From the NCBI GenBank assembly GCA_946122785.1, contig CAMGYJ010000002.1, positions 55,887,703 through 55,951,702 on the forward strand: 64,000 bases of DNA, in the 5' to 3' direction. This DNA comes from Linum tenue (Eukaryota; Streptophyta; Magnoliopsida; Malpighiales; Linaceae). Shown piece by piece: positions 1 through 12,553 of the stretch. The notes beneath the pieces were generated by a model, which was not told the DNA's origin, ran no database searches, and worked only from the letters and a program-made list of their open reading frames with translations. Numbering within the stretch: the first letter of the stretch is position 1; each line of letters begins with the position of its first letter. A program made the position numbers and the translations under genes.

Positions 1-988
1 CATCAACTTCAAGAAACTTTCCCTTGTTTTTTAGATTCTGAATAGTATCAAGGTGAAGGAAAGTGGGAGGATAAGTTACTATTTAACCCAACCCTCCATT
101 TTGGAGAGAAAGGCCATAAGGGAGAGAGAAGGCAAGTGGGTTTGGTTTTTATTTTCAATTCATTAATTTTTTATGGTCTCCTTTGTTTAAAGTAATTAAA
201 TTAATACTTAAGTAGGTTTTTTATGAACTTTTTTTTATTAATTGGATGTTGAGAGATTTGAGTGTGATATCAAGGATTACGGAATTTACCTCATACGTAA
301 CGTTGTTTTGCACGATACATAACACTGTTGTATAAGATATAAAAACTTGTTACGCTATTCTTACAATTTATGTATCTGTAATTTGTTGTATGTTTATATA
401 TTTAGTTGCTATGTTATTACTCAATAAAATAGTTAACAAAATTTTAGTAATAAGTTGACAAATTTCATTCAAATAACCAACTTTTGATTTGTTGTAGTTA
501 ACAAAATTAACAAAGAAGAACAAATTTGATCCACATTACATAATTAATGTAAATAGTATAAACACATAATTAAATTATTTAACTATTCTATCATCAAAAA
601 AATATAATACATATCACAATTCCCAATCTACTTTTCCCCTCCCACTTTCCCTTCCACTTTCCTCCATTAAACAACATTTTCTTTCCAATTCCCTCTAATT
701 TCCCTCCCTTCCAAACTTAACCTCCCCTCCAAATTTTCCTACCCTCCCCTCCTTTTCCTCCCTTCCTTCATGAACATAGTGTAAAGGAAAATTGAATAGG
801 GAAAGTGAGATTCCCAATGCATTTTTCCTTGTGCATTTATGGGGAAAGTGAGTAAGGAAGGAATATTATCCCCCTGATACTATTCAACCCACTCCTCCAA
901 ATTGGAGAGAAAGAAGAGGGAATGAAGGGCATGTACACATGCATGTTCTTCTTTTTCTTTATTTTTAAATATTTGCCTAATAGTTAAG
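1..988. other. AT-rich intergenic flank
   Basis: No convincing gene. It holds long A/T runs, a CT-rich stretch at about 600-770, and two loosely similar segments (about 75-130 and 875-925) containing CTCCA...TTGGAGAGAAAG. These may be parts of an old repeat, but I could not define ends. Confidence 0.5.
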
Positions 989-996
989 TTTCCAAC

Positions 997-1613
997 CAAT
1001 GCAGTCAAAAGCGCGATTCTACCTAAAAGCGGAAAATGAGTAAAATCGTAAAGCGTAAAAACGTAAGTTTTTGAAGCATACTGTAAAATAACAAAAAATG
1101 TGTTAAGTACGACATATATACTATGTAAAATATGAGTGCACATAATTTATATAAGTTAATAAATACATGCAATTCATTTCTAAAGTTGAGAAACTCATAA
1201 CATCTTAACAATAAGTTCATAAACATATATCTAACAATAAGCTACCTTCCCCTCTATGCTAGTGAATTTGGGAATGGCCTAACTGGTGAATTAGATTACT
1301 CTATTGAAGTTAGAATACACTCAAGTACCTAATATGTATCTTTTAATCTCAAATATATCATTTTCTTTTTTGTGATTTATCTTTAAAATATACTTTCTAT
1401 AATTATTTTCATGAGTAGAATACTCATTTACTTAGTGAACTAGAAGCGTAAAGCGTTTTGGTGAACCAAAAGCGTATGCTTTTAAGCTCTAAATCGCATT
1501 TTAGTCCCGATTTTATTCACTAAAGATTTTATATGGAAACAAAAACGTTTTGGGGACCTAGAAGCGTAAAACCGTAAGTGTAAGAGTTTTAAAACGCGAT
1601 TTTGACTGCATTG
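997..1613. mobile_element. hAT-type MITE with 8-bp TSD
   Basis: A 617-bp non-autonomous element. The TIRs are CAATGCAGTCAAAA at the left and its complement TTTTGACTGCATTG at the right. The flanking 8-bp direct repeat TTTCCAAC (989-996 and 1614-1621) is perfect, which points to the hAT superfamily. The interior is AT-rich with scattered AAGCGTAAA-like motifs near both ends, probably subterminal transposase-binding repeats. No coding capacity. Confidence 0.82.
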
Positions 1614-2015
1614 TTTCCAACACAAAATAACATTAATTATTAATTCAATTGCTAACTTCATTATTATACAAGATTATTAACTTCACCCACTCTCTCACAA
1701 TCCTTATTTGTTTTGTACTTAATCTCCTTTTTTAATAATTCCATACTTAATCTCCAAAATAAGATTAAGTGAGTCTTTTTAATTACTAGCATAAAAGTAA
1801 TCAAATTAGTCCTGGTGACTTTTAGCCTTCATTATGCTTCCTAACAAAATTAATTAGTAACAAAGAAGTAGCCAAACAAAATTTATTTCAAAGCTTCTCC
1901 TTCTTTTATGGTATTCTTGAAAAAGAAAAGGCTATCATCAACAAAGAATAGATGGTATATAGAGGGTTCATGTCCATTCAGTATCCCCTCTTAAACTATT
2001 TTTCTAGTAACAGAT

Positions 2016-2825
2016 TAAGGCTGAGAAAACGGTTGCGGTTTCGCGGTTAAACCGATAACCGCGCCGAAACCGCGCGGTTATTGGTTAACCGCAAACCGCA
2101 TATTTTGCCTATTTTGCGGTCGCGGTTGGAGATATGGGCTGTTTTATGGTTTGCGGTTTAACCGCAACCGAAACCGCAAATCCATATAATCGCAAGGCTA
2201 ACCGCGACCCAGACCCAGCCCATAATTGAACCCCAGCCCAGCCCAAAGTTGACCCCCAGCAGGCAGCAACCCAACCTCGACCCGGCCCCTCCCCCACTTC
2301 TCCCTGCCGTCGTTTTGATTTGACAAAACAAAAATCAAAAATCCCCTTCGACCCTTCGTTTCGTCCCTTCCCACTGGCAACTGAAAACCCTTCGAGTCGA
2401 GCTTCGACCCTTCCCATCTTCCCGCTGCGGTGCTGTGCCGCTGCCATCCGCCCGCCGCTGTCCCTGGCCGTCCGGCGTGTGCATTTGTGGATTGTGTTAT
2501 TTGGATATGCAGACAGATGCAGGGGCTTGATGGAAGTGAAAATAAACAAAACAGTAGCTGCTGTGTTTTTTTCCATGAATTTTTTGCGGTTAGTTCGCCG
2601 TTAATTGTCGGTTAGATTGCTTAATGGCGGTTTCGTATACTGTTTCGGTTGTTGCGGTTTTTACAACCATAAACCGCGGTTCACTGCTAACCGCGTTCTG
2701 CGATTTTTGGTTAACCGCTAACCGTGAGGGACGCGGTCGCGGTTGGCTAATATGGGTGTTTTGCGGTTGCAGTTAACCGCAAATTGCGGTGCAGTTAACC
2801 GCAACCGCACCGTTTCCCACCCCTA
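2016..2825. mobile_element. hAT-type element, 810 bp, perfect TSD
   Basis: The flanks carry the perfect 8-bp TSD TAACAGAT (2008-2015 and 2826-2833). The ends are TAAGGCTGAGAAAACGG and, complemented from the right, TAGGGGTGGGAAACGG. Both subterminal zones are packed with AACCGC/GCGGTT units in both orientations, a typical hAT arrangement. The GC-rich interior (2200-2480) has no product I recognise. It sits inside the LINE reverse transcriptase. Confidence 0.88.
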
Positions 2826-3028
2826 TAACAGATGATAGACCTTCTGGTGATAGGGGATCCCTTATCTCAAGCCTCTTGTGAGATGTACCAACTATGTATA
2901 ATGTCCATTAATGAGAGCTGAATAGCTCATTGTGGTTACACATTACATCATCAAGTTAACCCATTTTGCATCAAAATCCAAATTAATCATCATAATTTCC
3001 AATAATTTCCATTCTACTTTGTCATAAG

Positions 3029-4093
3029 TAGGGGTGGACATGTGATTTGATAAACTCGAACCGAACTGAAACCGAAGTATTACTATTGGGTATGAAATTC
3101 GGAAGGCAAAACCCCACATTTCGAAAACCACGGTTTGCACGACCATACCTGAATTTCCGATTCCGAATCGAACAACCGAATTTCCTCACCCTCTCACACT
3201 CACAACCCACAGCCAACAATCCCAAGCCCAATATCACATATAAACAACTCGCAACCCAAGCCCACTCTCAGTGTCTCTCACACACAGTCCACAACTCATA
3301 GGTCCAAGTCCCTATCTCTACCTCTGTTTTACCCTTGGCCTAGTGAAACCCTAGCCCAGCCCAAACCTCACCAATCTCACTCCCAGCAGATGAAGCAATC
3401 ATCGGCGTCGGATTCCTCCTCTTTAGTCGCGCTGCCGACATGCAGGAAAAGCTACCAGCCACCATTTATCATCTTATCATCTCTTGACATCACCGTCATC
3501 GCCAGCTGGAGAAGAGGGTCTGAAGTAGGACGCCCAATACTTCTTTCAGATCTGAAGGAGAAAGAAAGGGAGAAGGCGAAGAAGAGTAGATCCGACAGCG
3601 GATGATTCTAGAGGCAAATCGACGATGGCGTGCTCTACCTTAAGGAGCGGCACCGACGACGGCCGCGTGCTCGGTAGCATAAAGGACGACACCAACGACG
3701 GTGTGCTCTCCCCTATCTTCTCTTTGTCATCACTCTTCCCCCGGCCATGCACGCAACCGCGTCCGTTCCTTCCCTGAGCTCCCTCGCCTGTTTATTTTAG
3801 TTCTTTTTTTAGAAGACTTTCGTGCTTTGTGTGTGCAGGTAGAGTGGAAGAAAAGAGAGGGAGATGGAGAGGTAAAATTGAACGGGAAGAGAAAGGGGGG
3901 ACAATAATGGTGTGTAATGATAACAGATCCACAATATACAAAGGGGAAGAGAAAATTTTCAGGTTTGTTACTGAAACTAGACCGAACTTACATATATTTC
4001 AGTTTAGACTCGTTTTGGTTTGATGGAAATCGGGGACCTGATATGCACTATTTCAGTTCTGTCAAAACTAAACCGATTTAATGCACACCCCTA
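3029..4093. mobile_element. hAT-type element, 1065 bp
   Basis: It begins TAGGGGTGGACATG and ends GCACACCCCTA. The TSD is GTCATAAG (3021-3028) versus GTTATAAG (4094-4101), 7 of 8 matching. Subterminal AACCGAA/TTCGGTT-type repeats are present on both sides. The interior (3390-3760) is GC-rich and gene-like in composition, but I recognise no product. Inserted in the LINE RT region. Confidence 0.82.
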
Positions 4094-4101
4094 GTTATAA
4101 G

Positions 4102-5060
4102 CTTATGCAATGTCAAGCTTAGCTACCACACAATCCTTTTTTCCTTCATTTCCGTTCATCATTGCATGAAAGCATTAAAAGCAATCATAACATTATCTAT
4201 AATGTTGAACCTCGGAACAAAAATGCTTTGGGTTTCTGTAATGATGTCATTCAGGACCTTCTTCAACACATTAGCTAAAGCTTTTTACATGATCTTATAA
4301 ATTACCATGCGTAGGCTTATTTGTCTATATTATAGTGGAATCTGTGGCTTGTTTGTCTCGGGAATAAGTGATAGTAATGCCTTGTTCATATTACGTGGGA
4401 TAACAACTTCTGTGAACGTTTTTGCACGTACATCGTGACCACGACCCACTACAACCCATTTCTTTTGAAAAAATAAAGTCATGCCATCTTCTTCAATCGC
4501 CTTCGTTGGGGCCATCATCTTTAAATTTATCTGTACCTCCTCTCTAATAAGTGGTTTTTATTTTTTCTCATTCATTTGCCTTGTTACTTTTACTAGGACC
4601 GGGCTCAATGCTTGCTGATTCTAAGGAGTGTTCCCTGCTTGGTAGAATTTCTTTAAGTAGTTCACAAAACATGAACTTCTTTTTTGCCCCCCCCCCCCCT
4701 TAGTATAGCTCCTTCACCATCCCTCAACTCCATACTCATATTTATTTTATGCCTCTCTATTGCTTATTTTATGCCTCTCTATTGCTTTTCGATGAGAAAT
4801 CATGTGCTTTTATCTCCCTATGCTAGCTAATATGCTCTTGCCCTCTGCTTCCATGTCATTTCCTCTTGGTGGAAATCTCATTCATTACTTTTTCTAATGC
4901 TCTTCTTTGTAAATGACAACTTTGTTCTTTGTTCCTTTTTATTTATTTAGGAGATGATTTCCAGTGCTTTCTCTGTTTGCTTCTTCCTTCTTTATATATT
5001 TCCAAAAGTTTCTCAACTCCAACTATGTAATCTTTTCTCGCACACTTTTATTCTCTCTTC
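4102..5060. other. LINE segment with a C-homopolymer
   Basis: This stretch is the minus-strand LINE RT segment described above. It also contains a run of about 13 C at 4687-4699 and a short tandem copy of TTTATGCCTCTCTATTGCTT at about 4745-4790. Confidence 0.6.
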
Positions 5061-8000
5061 TAGGGTTGTTAATGAACCAAACTATTCGTGAACGGCTAGG
5101 TCTCAAACTCGATAAAAGTTCATTCTATTTAAAAAAAGCTCGATTCGTTTATTAACGAGCCGAGCTTGAGCTCAACCTTATTCGGCTCGTGAGGCTCGTG
5201 GCTTGTTGAGTTCGACTCATGAACTATCCAATTTTGAACTCATGAGATGTCTCAACATTGTAATTGGCGAGCCAACTTGATTATAAATTATGAGAAAGTC
5301 GATCAATATCTTATGAGTCGGGGGAGAATTAGAGTAGCTGGAGAGGATTTCATAATTGAATGTAGGAGTGAACTCCAAATAGTGTTTGTCTTCTTCAGTT
5401 TCATTACGCCCCGCAAGTGAAACCTCGGTGAGGTGATACTTGGAGCAAAACCGTCGAAATGGTTGTCGAGTGAGAGGCTTGGTGAGCACGTCCACGAGCT
5501 GATCTGTAGCTGGTAGGTAACGAACATGGAGTTGATTTTTATAGACCCTGTCTCGGACAAAATGAAATTCAATTTCTAGATGTTTGGACCGACTGGAAAA
5601 ATAGAGATGTATCAGATGCACTTTGAATTAGCTGTTCTGCAGTACAGGTAGTAGAGATCGCCTTTGCTGCAGACATACAGACCGTTGTAATAATTCAAGA
5701 ATATACTTTCTCTTATGTAGAATTAAACTAGTGGCAACATGATGGACCTCTAGTCCGAGGAAATTAGGAAAGTTGCCCAAGATCTTTGAGAGCAAACCGG
5801 GATTGGAGGAAAGTCATGAGTTGCTTAATTGTCGAGGAATGAGTGCCAGTGATCACGATATCGTCGACGTATACCAACATATACAAAGTAACCTGACCAG
5901 CCCTATAGATGAAGAGAGAAGGGTCTGTCTTTGATGCAATGGAACCAAGATCTTGAAGTGCTTGCGACAAACAGCGAAACACGCCCTGGGTGCTTGACGG
6001 AGACCATATATAGACTTTCTGAGATGACAGACATGATCGGGACGGTCCGGATCGATGAACCCTTGTGGCTGACGCATGTATACTTCTTCCTGTAAAGTGC
6101 CATGAAGGAAGGCGTTAGAGATATCTAGCTGGTGCAGTGGCCAAGAGTGCGATACAACAATGCCTAAAATAAGTGACAAAGGTTGTTGGTTTGAGGACTG
6201 GACTGAAGGTCTGGTCAAAGTCGCATCCCGAAATCTGCTCAAATCCACGAGCGACAAGTCGGTCCTTGTGGCGCTCGATGGTCACATCTGGATTGGTCTT
6301 GATAGCAAACACCCATTTGTTAGATATCAAAATTGCAATTGAGTGGTGGAGGAACCATGTCCCAAGTGTGATTGTGAATTAAAGCATCAAACTCGGAGGT
6401 CATGGCAGCTCGCTAGTGTGCAATTTTCAATGCTTAAGCAGCTGTAGTTGGAAGAGTTGCAATAATAGATGCCACGAAGTGCTGCGGCTTTAATTTTCCA
6501 GTTTGTGAATGAGTGGTCATGCGTGGTGGAGGAAGAGGTGAGGCAGGGGTAGGAAGGATTCGGGGTGAAGTGTTAAATGGAGGCAGGGGTGGAATAGAAC
6601 GACGACGGAAGTAAGTTTTGATTTGGGAAGGAGGGATGATAGAATTGGGAGCATATGGGGAGGGGATCGTTATTTTGTTGGGAGGGGATATGGTATTAGG
6701 GTTGGAAGCTTTCGATGGGCCAGAAGTGGGTGGAGGGTTGGAGTCTGTTGTGGACAAGGAGGTAGACGAGGTGGTGGTGGGTGTTGGGCCTAGTAATGGT
6801 GGCCCAAGGTGGGGAGGTATGAGGATTATGGGGTTTTGCCTGGATGTGTTAGTCTGGGAAGGCTCAGAAAGAAGGGGGCTGGGTAAATTAATCGGGAGGT
6901 TTCTAAAAATTGCTGGAGAGGAGAGTTGAGGTGTGGTAAGAAAATAAAAAATTGACTCATCAAAAAGAACATGTCGATTGACATAAATACGACCTGTTGT
7001 CCGATCAAGACATCGATAACCTTTGTGTAATTTACTATAACCCAAGAAAACACAAGGAATAGAACGTGGTTGAAGTTTATTAAATGTATACGGACGGAGC
7101 CATGGATAACAAAGACAACCAAAAGCACGAAGACTAAGAATATCTGGTGTTTGTTTAAACGAGACAGCAAAAGGAGAAGTATTGTTGATAAGAGGTGTGC
7201 GAGTGCAATTAATAAGATAACAGGTTGTGTCAAATGCAAGAGGCCGATATTTTAGGAGAACTTGTGCATGATAAAACATGGCAAGGACGTTGTTTACTAT
7301 GTGACGGTGTTTGCGTTCGGCACACCCAATCTTTTCAGGGGTATGTGGATATGAGTATCGATGAGTAATACCATGAGTCGCAAGATAAGAAGTGAGGGCT
7401 TGATATTCTCCACCCCAGTCAGATTGGAAAATTTTAATGGGAAGGCCAAAATATTTTTTAACAAGTTGACAAAATTGTGTGAAAATGCTGAGAACCTAAG
7501 GCTTATAGCGAAGAAAATATATCCAGGTGAACTTACTGTAATGATCATAGAACAAAACATAATAAGATTGTTGATCATAAGAAGGAACAGGAGCGGGGGC
7601 CCAAAGATCACTACATATAAGTTCTAAAGGAGCAGATGCACGATAAGAGAAAGTAGGAAATGGTAGTTTATGAATCTTACTAAGCGAACAACCATGAAAT
7701 AAAGAGGAAGATTCGGGGGAGTATTTTATTTGATGAGAAGACAAAAGGTGGAGAACAACATGCAAATTGGCATGGCCAATACGCTGATGCCAGAGATCGA
7801 GGGAAGAAGCAAAAACTTGAGGAGGAGGAGGAGGCCGATTGAGGTGAAGCGGAAGAGAATAAAGGCCATCAACCGTAGAGCCTCGGTAAAGTTCATGCTT
7901 CGTGTGACGATCCTTAATAACAAAATAAGAGTAAAAAAATTCAACGGATATGGGGTTAGAACGAGTAAGGGAACTAATGGAAAGGAGATTATGAGGGACA

Positions 8001-9538
8001 TTTTTTATTCGAAGAATATTATCAAGAGACATGGAATAATTAGACACGTGAGCGGTAGAAGAGCCTAAATGAGAAATGGGAAGAGATTTACCATTGCCAA
8101 ACGTGACTTGATCGGTGCCATTAAACTCAGAATGATGAGCCAAATTATCTAGATCAGATGTGAGATGATGATTGGCTCCAGAGTCGAGGAGTCATTGTTT
8201 AGAGGAGTGAACAGGTTGAGACGATTGGGCTAAATACGAAGTTGGGCTAGAAGAATATGTGGGGTTTGTATATTTGGGACTTGGACAATTGGGCCTGATA
8301 TGAACCCTTCCCCCATAATCATGGCAGACCACTGCAGATGGGCCGGAGGGCCCAAAACCAAGAACTCCTGCACACAAAGATTTACTAATTGGGGCAGAAT
8401 AAGCAGGCAAAGGGGCTAACGGTGGGCCGGTTGTTGAGCTTGGGCCGAGAATTGATTGTGAGCCTGTTAAGGGTTGAAGCGTGCAGATTGGCGGGTGAAA
8501 TATCCACCACCTCTGCCTTTTGTAGACCTGCTGCCGCGGCCACGAAATCGGCCAGAGAAGAAGGCCGAGGGTGGGGCAGCACCACCAGCGAAGGAGAGGG
8601 ATTGAAAGCGGCGGAGCTTAAGTTCTTCGTTGATGAGGAGGCTGTTGAGGTCTTCAAACAAAATTGGCTCAAACTTTGCCTCTAAGTTGCGGGTAAATGG
8701 CAAAAAATCTTCATCGAGACCGTCCAGGATTGCAGTGACAAGTTTGACTTTTGTAATTGGGGCTCCGAGTGCGGCAAGTTGGTCGAAGATGACTTTGGCG
8801 CGTTGGAGGTATTCGTGGGCTGAATCTTCGCCACGAGAGATGTTATTCAGATTTCGGCGGAGCTGCCCAACGATGACCGGCGACCCGGAAGCATAAACCC
8901 GAGCCAGGGAATCCCAAGCAGCACGAGCAGTCGTCTTATTGATGATGATGGGCATGACAGCCTTAGACAAAGATAGGGTAATCCAGGTAAGAACTAATTG
9001 ATATCATTCATACCATTCAGTATAGTCCGGATTCAGTTGAGCATCAATGGTGAGCGATGGAGCCGGAGAAGCGCCATCGATGTGGCCGATCAAGCGATGG
9101 CAGCACAGCAGAGGCTGGAGTTGTGCCTTCCAAAGAAGATAGTTGGTTGGAGTCAATCAGCTGAGGATTGGAAGGGATAGACAAACGAGGAGGAGAGATG
9201 GAGTGAAGAGAGGCCGAGGAGGAGGAGGTTGTGGATGAAGAAGTCGACATTGTAGGAGAACCAGAGTAGGGGGGGGGAGGTATATGCATATATTTGAGTA
9301 TGTGAACAAGTATGCCTCATATATGACATAAATATTAGGTATTTAATTCATAAATTATCTTATAGTTGAGCTCGAGCCGAAATTTTGATCTTAATGACAG
9401 CCAAGATACAATAATGAATTGGCTCGTGTTTGGCTCGACTCAACTCGTTCATAAACGAGTCGAGCTCGAGTTTGACTCATTTATAAATGAACCAAACCTG
9501 AACAAGGAAAAGCTCTATTCGGCTCATTAACAGCCCTA
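5061..9538. mobile_element. hAT-type MITE carrying an internal Copia fragment
   Basis: The ends are TAGGGTTGTTAATGA and, complemented from the right, TAGGGCTGTTAATGA. The TSD is CTCTCTTC (5053-5060) versus CTCTCCTC (9539-9546), 7 of 8. The outer arms (about 5061-5319 and 9290-9538) are rich in AACGAGCCGAGCTTGAGCTC-like units and resemble the 18691-19710 element. Most of the length is an LTR-less Copia fragment. It interrupts the LINE between the ORF2 endonuclease and RT. Confidence 0.78.
5320..9290 (-). pseudogene. LTR-less decayed Copia gag-pol
   Basis: Minus-strand Copia polyprotein in the canonical order but split by frameshifts and stops. A Ser-rich N-terminus starts near 9253 and a UBN2-type gag lies at 8970-8467 (AAWDSLARVYASGS; Arg/Gly-rich end). 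Protease to integrase is at 8143-7496, with the HHCC zinc region near 7800-7690 (WHQRIGHANLHVVLHLL). Integrase continues to about 6434. RT is at 6330-5764 (NAFLHGTLQEEVYMRQPQGF; catalytic YVDDIVITGT near 5870). The end of RNase H is near 5560-5450 (HVRYLPATDQLVDVLTKPL). I found no flanking LTRs, primer-binding site or polypurine tract, so it cannot move on its own. Confidence 0.85.
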
Positions 9539-9546
9539 CTCTCCTC

Positions 9547-10577
9547 CAAGGTCCTTCTAGAATCCCTATTTTATTCCTCCATAATGATAAGGGTGCAAAT
9601 TCACGTGTTTGCCAAAATGGTTCAAAGTGAAAATACCTTCCCCACTTTATTCTTTATCCGAAACCTATCTATATAGGTTGTAGACTTGAGCATGTGGGAA
9701 CTTCTCCTTCCATTCATCATTTTCTGTCATTTTGTCTAACCTTTCCTCTAGGAAATTTCATCTTCTCTTCCATTGTCCCACGTGAATATATTTACATGGT
9801 TCCCAGATCTTCTAGATTACAATCTTCAAGAGCTTCTTTAAACTCTTCCCTATTTTGATAGTCTAGCGACCTCATTCCATTCTTCTGTTCATAACACATG
9901 ACCTCATTAAAGTCTCCACATAATCTCTATGGCATTGCCATTTTCCCATATAATTGCCTTATCAGATCCCATATTTTGTGTTTGTTTTCTCTTTCCTACC
10001 ATCCATAAATATATTCATTCTCCAATTATCATTGTCATCTTTCCCATGGTTAGAACATTAATGTAGTTCTGCTTAGTTGCTTGTACATTCACTTTCATGT
10101 CCTCTTTTCATAGCATGAGTAAACCTCCAGCTGTGTTTCTCGAACCAACTCCCTTCCCCTTAGTCCACCCTAAATCACTAATTGTTTCTTCCCATTCATG
10201 TTCATACTTTTTAATCTCCATTAGGAAGACTAGATTGAGTTTATTTTCTCCTAGTAGCTCGACTACTTTTAACTCGTGATGTCTCCCAAACAACAACAGT
10301 TATAACATATGATTCATTGGGTTTGGTAGGCTTGCTGAGCAAGGTCTGCCTCTCCGCCATCCAGTTTTTTTGTGTCTCTTTCATCTTGTTCTCTACTTCC
10401 TCGTTTGTTCTCTCTTAGCCACCATGCTTTCCTCCCTCTTGGTTCCAGTCATTGGTCTCCATGGATTGGTTCCTTTTCTAGTCTTGTGATTGTGGTTTTC
10501 TGTTCCAGAAGCCACCTTTCTACACTCCTTTTTGTGACCCTTCCATGATGCCTATAGAAAAGTTTGTCACTCATTAA
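9547..10577 (-). other. LINE ORF1 end / ORF2 endonuclease segment
   Basis: No separate gene. This minus-strand stretch is the LINE part between the 10586-11466 and 5061-9538 hAT elements. It holds the end of ORF1, the ORF2 start and the endonuclease GDFNE region. Confidence 0.65.
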
Positions 10578-10585
10578 GCTCTCAG

Positions 10586-11466
10586 TAGGGGTGGATTAAT
10601 CGGTTGGTTAAATCGATAACCGTCGGTTAACAGTTAATCAATAACCGAAGCCTGTATCATTTTGTTCGGTTGTCGGTGCGTGTAATAGTTGCTTTGGTTA
10701 CTTGAGTAACCAAAGCCGGTTAACCGGCTAACCAAAGAAATCGACCGATGTTTACCCAAAGCCCATACGACGTCATTTTTTCAACTTCCTAAAACTACCC
10801 TAGCTCAACCCCAACCCTATTCTCCTTCGTCGACCCTCACCACTCGCCCTCGCTGACGCTGAGTAGTCCCTCCCTCTCACCCCGCCACCTCCACCCTCCG
10901 CGACTAAGTCCAGACGACGAAGCCGATCGTCGTCTTCCCGCATTCCCCTGCTGAGCGCGGTCTCCCTGCATCCCCTGCAACCCGCGGCGACCCTCCTCGA
11001 CCCCGCGCAACCCCTCGACGACTCCCTCAACTCCCAGCGACCCTCCAGCGAACCCAGCGATCTTCGAATCCATCAACGACCGCCTAGACCTCCCCTGCCG
11101 TCTCCAGCAAACCCCCCGCCGAGACCTCCCCCACCATCTCCCTCCCTCGCCACCCCCGCCAAAGCGCCAAATTGCCAACCGCCCAACCATCTCGCGTCTC
11201 GGCGAGTCGTCGTGCCGCCCAACCCTGTTTGAAGTTTGAAATTGGCTGTAATGTAAGTTTTTTTTCTTGATAAGACTGAACCGTGTATTCAATCCTCGGT
11301 TACGTCGGCTAACCAACCAACTAACCAGTAACCGATCCGTCCGTGGTCGACTAACCGACAAGAGAGGTTTGGTCGGTGCTCGGTAGGGGTAGGAAGGTGG
11401 CCCGGTTAACCGATAACCGACCCTTTGGTTTTTGGTTATAACAGAATAGACCGGTCTCCACCCTTA
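10586..11466. mobile_element. hAT-type element, 881 bp
   Basis: It starts TAGGGGTGGATTAATCGG and ends CTCCACCCTTA. The TSD is GCTCTCAG (10578-10585) versus GCTCTTAG (11467-11474), 7 of 8. Dense AACCGA/TCGGTT units fill both ends. The middle (10800-11220) is very C-rich and gives long open frames on the minus strand. Their Arg/Gly-rich products look like composition artefacts and I do not call them genes. Inserted in LINE ORF1. Confidence 0.83.
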
Positions 11467-11474
11467 GCTCTTAG

Positions 11475-12553
11475 TGATGTTTTCAGAAACTCCTGATCTT
11501 GCTTCTGGGTCTTGTCTGCCATTTGTTGCAATTGTTTAATTTCTAGGCTTGTTTGTTTGGTAATTTCTTGCATCGTGGTTTATTTCCCTCGCTTTTGGTC
11601 CATATTGCTCACATAGTGTTTTCCAGAGATCAACATTCTTTTTCTCTTTTTCCTTGGATAATTGAGGGCCATGTGGTAGCGTTCTTGCTTTCAGCCAATG
11701 TCCATAAGCATCTTCCTTTTCGGATCATGTATTCGACAATAGCGTTTAGGATGTCGTATCATTCCACAATAGAAGCAAAACCTTGATAAGCATTCATACT
11801 TACCACTTAGATTTTCCCATCTATTTCAAGTTTCAGTCCTTTCCTTATGGGACTGTTGATATATTTTACGACTCAAAGTAGAGTTCCATTCATCAAGATA
11901 AATAAATCTTCCAAACCATCCATCTATCTTCTTTGCCATTCCCTTATTCATGTATTCCGCTGGTAGGTATATTATTCTTATCCATATATCCATCTCATTA
12001 TGCTCTTTTGGGTTTGGACGTTTGTTTATGTCTGCCTCTGTAAAGAACTAAAGATGGACATGTCTCCATCATAATACCATGGGCCGCCGAACGGACCTGT
12101 TATGATCATCCACTTCTATAAATTGAAAGGCGTATAACTTGTCGCCAATATTCGTTATTGTAAACTCTTTACTTCATGTTCAATGCCTTGGTGACTGCTA
12201 TTTTCATCAATATTAGGATTTTGAAGGGCTACTAATCGCTCAACTAACCTTAATTTTTAGACAACTAAGAATAGACCTGCTATTTTATCCCTCTCTTCAA
12301 CAATTGATGGTTCATCATCTTCCTCACCGATCTGTATCTTTTGTAATTGTAGCTCGATTTCTGTCGCTGCATGTATCTCACGTACATCTTCCGCCATCAT
12401 TCTTGTGGAACACGACGAAATGTCCTCTCCAGAATAGGTAGAAAAGAACCCACCCTCACAACTAGCTGCAGAAGGCTGACCAACAAAGATTTTCAAGACC
12501 CATAGAGTCAATTCTTTCTCCTTGGAAACTCTCAACTCGATCAATTTACTCAC
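11475..12553 (-). pseudogene. LINE ORF1 remnant (DUF4283-like plus CCHC knuckle)
   Basis: In plant L1-type LINEs ORF1 encodes an RNA-binding protein with a DUF4283 fold and a zinc knuckle. The minus strand opens at 12553 with an acidic N-terminal part (to about 12257). It continues across frameshifts through a stretch reading like DUF4283: NEMDIWIRIIYLPAEYMNKG near 12000-11940, then GWFGRFIYLDEWNSTLSR. A CCHC knuckle follows near 11785-11735 (CFYCGMIRHPKRYC, spacing C-X2-C-X4-H-X4-C). Several stops make it non-functional. The 10586-11466 hAT interrupts its C-terminal part. Confidence 0.7.

Larger units (their letters stand above)
1870..10310 (-). pseudogene. LINE ORF2 remnant (endonuclease and reverse transcriptase)
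   Basis: ORF2 of L1-type LINEs carries an APE-type endonuclease followed by a reverse transcriptase. Near 10290-10230 the minus strand reads ELLGENKLNLVFLMEIK, the usual endonuclease start. Near 9915-9890 it reads GDFNEV, the endonuclease metal-site motif. After the 5061-9538 insertion, 4540-4150 reads as RT (MAPTKAIEEDGMTLFFQKKW; then KALANVLKKVLNDIITETQ). The segment 3020-2834 continues with YDKVEWKLLEIMM and KWVNLMM-CVTTMSYSALING. The segment 2007-1870 has HLFFVDDSLFFF, matching the RT FADD box. Frame changes and stops are frequent, so this is dead. Confidence 0.78.

Noticed and set aside
10837..11361. Long minus-strand Arg/Gly-rich open frame
   Set aside because: It lies wholly inside a hAT element and results from its C-rich plus strand. 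No domain or motif was recognised.
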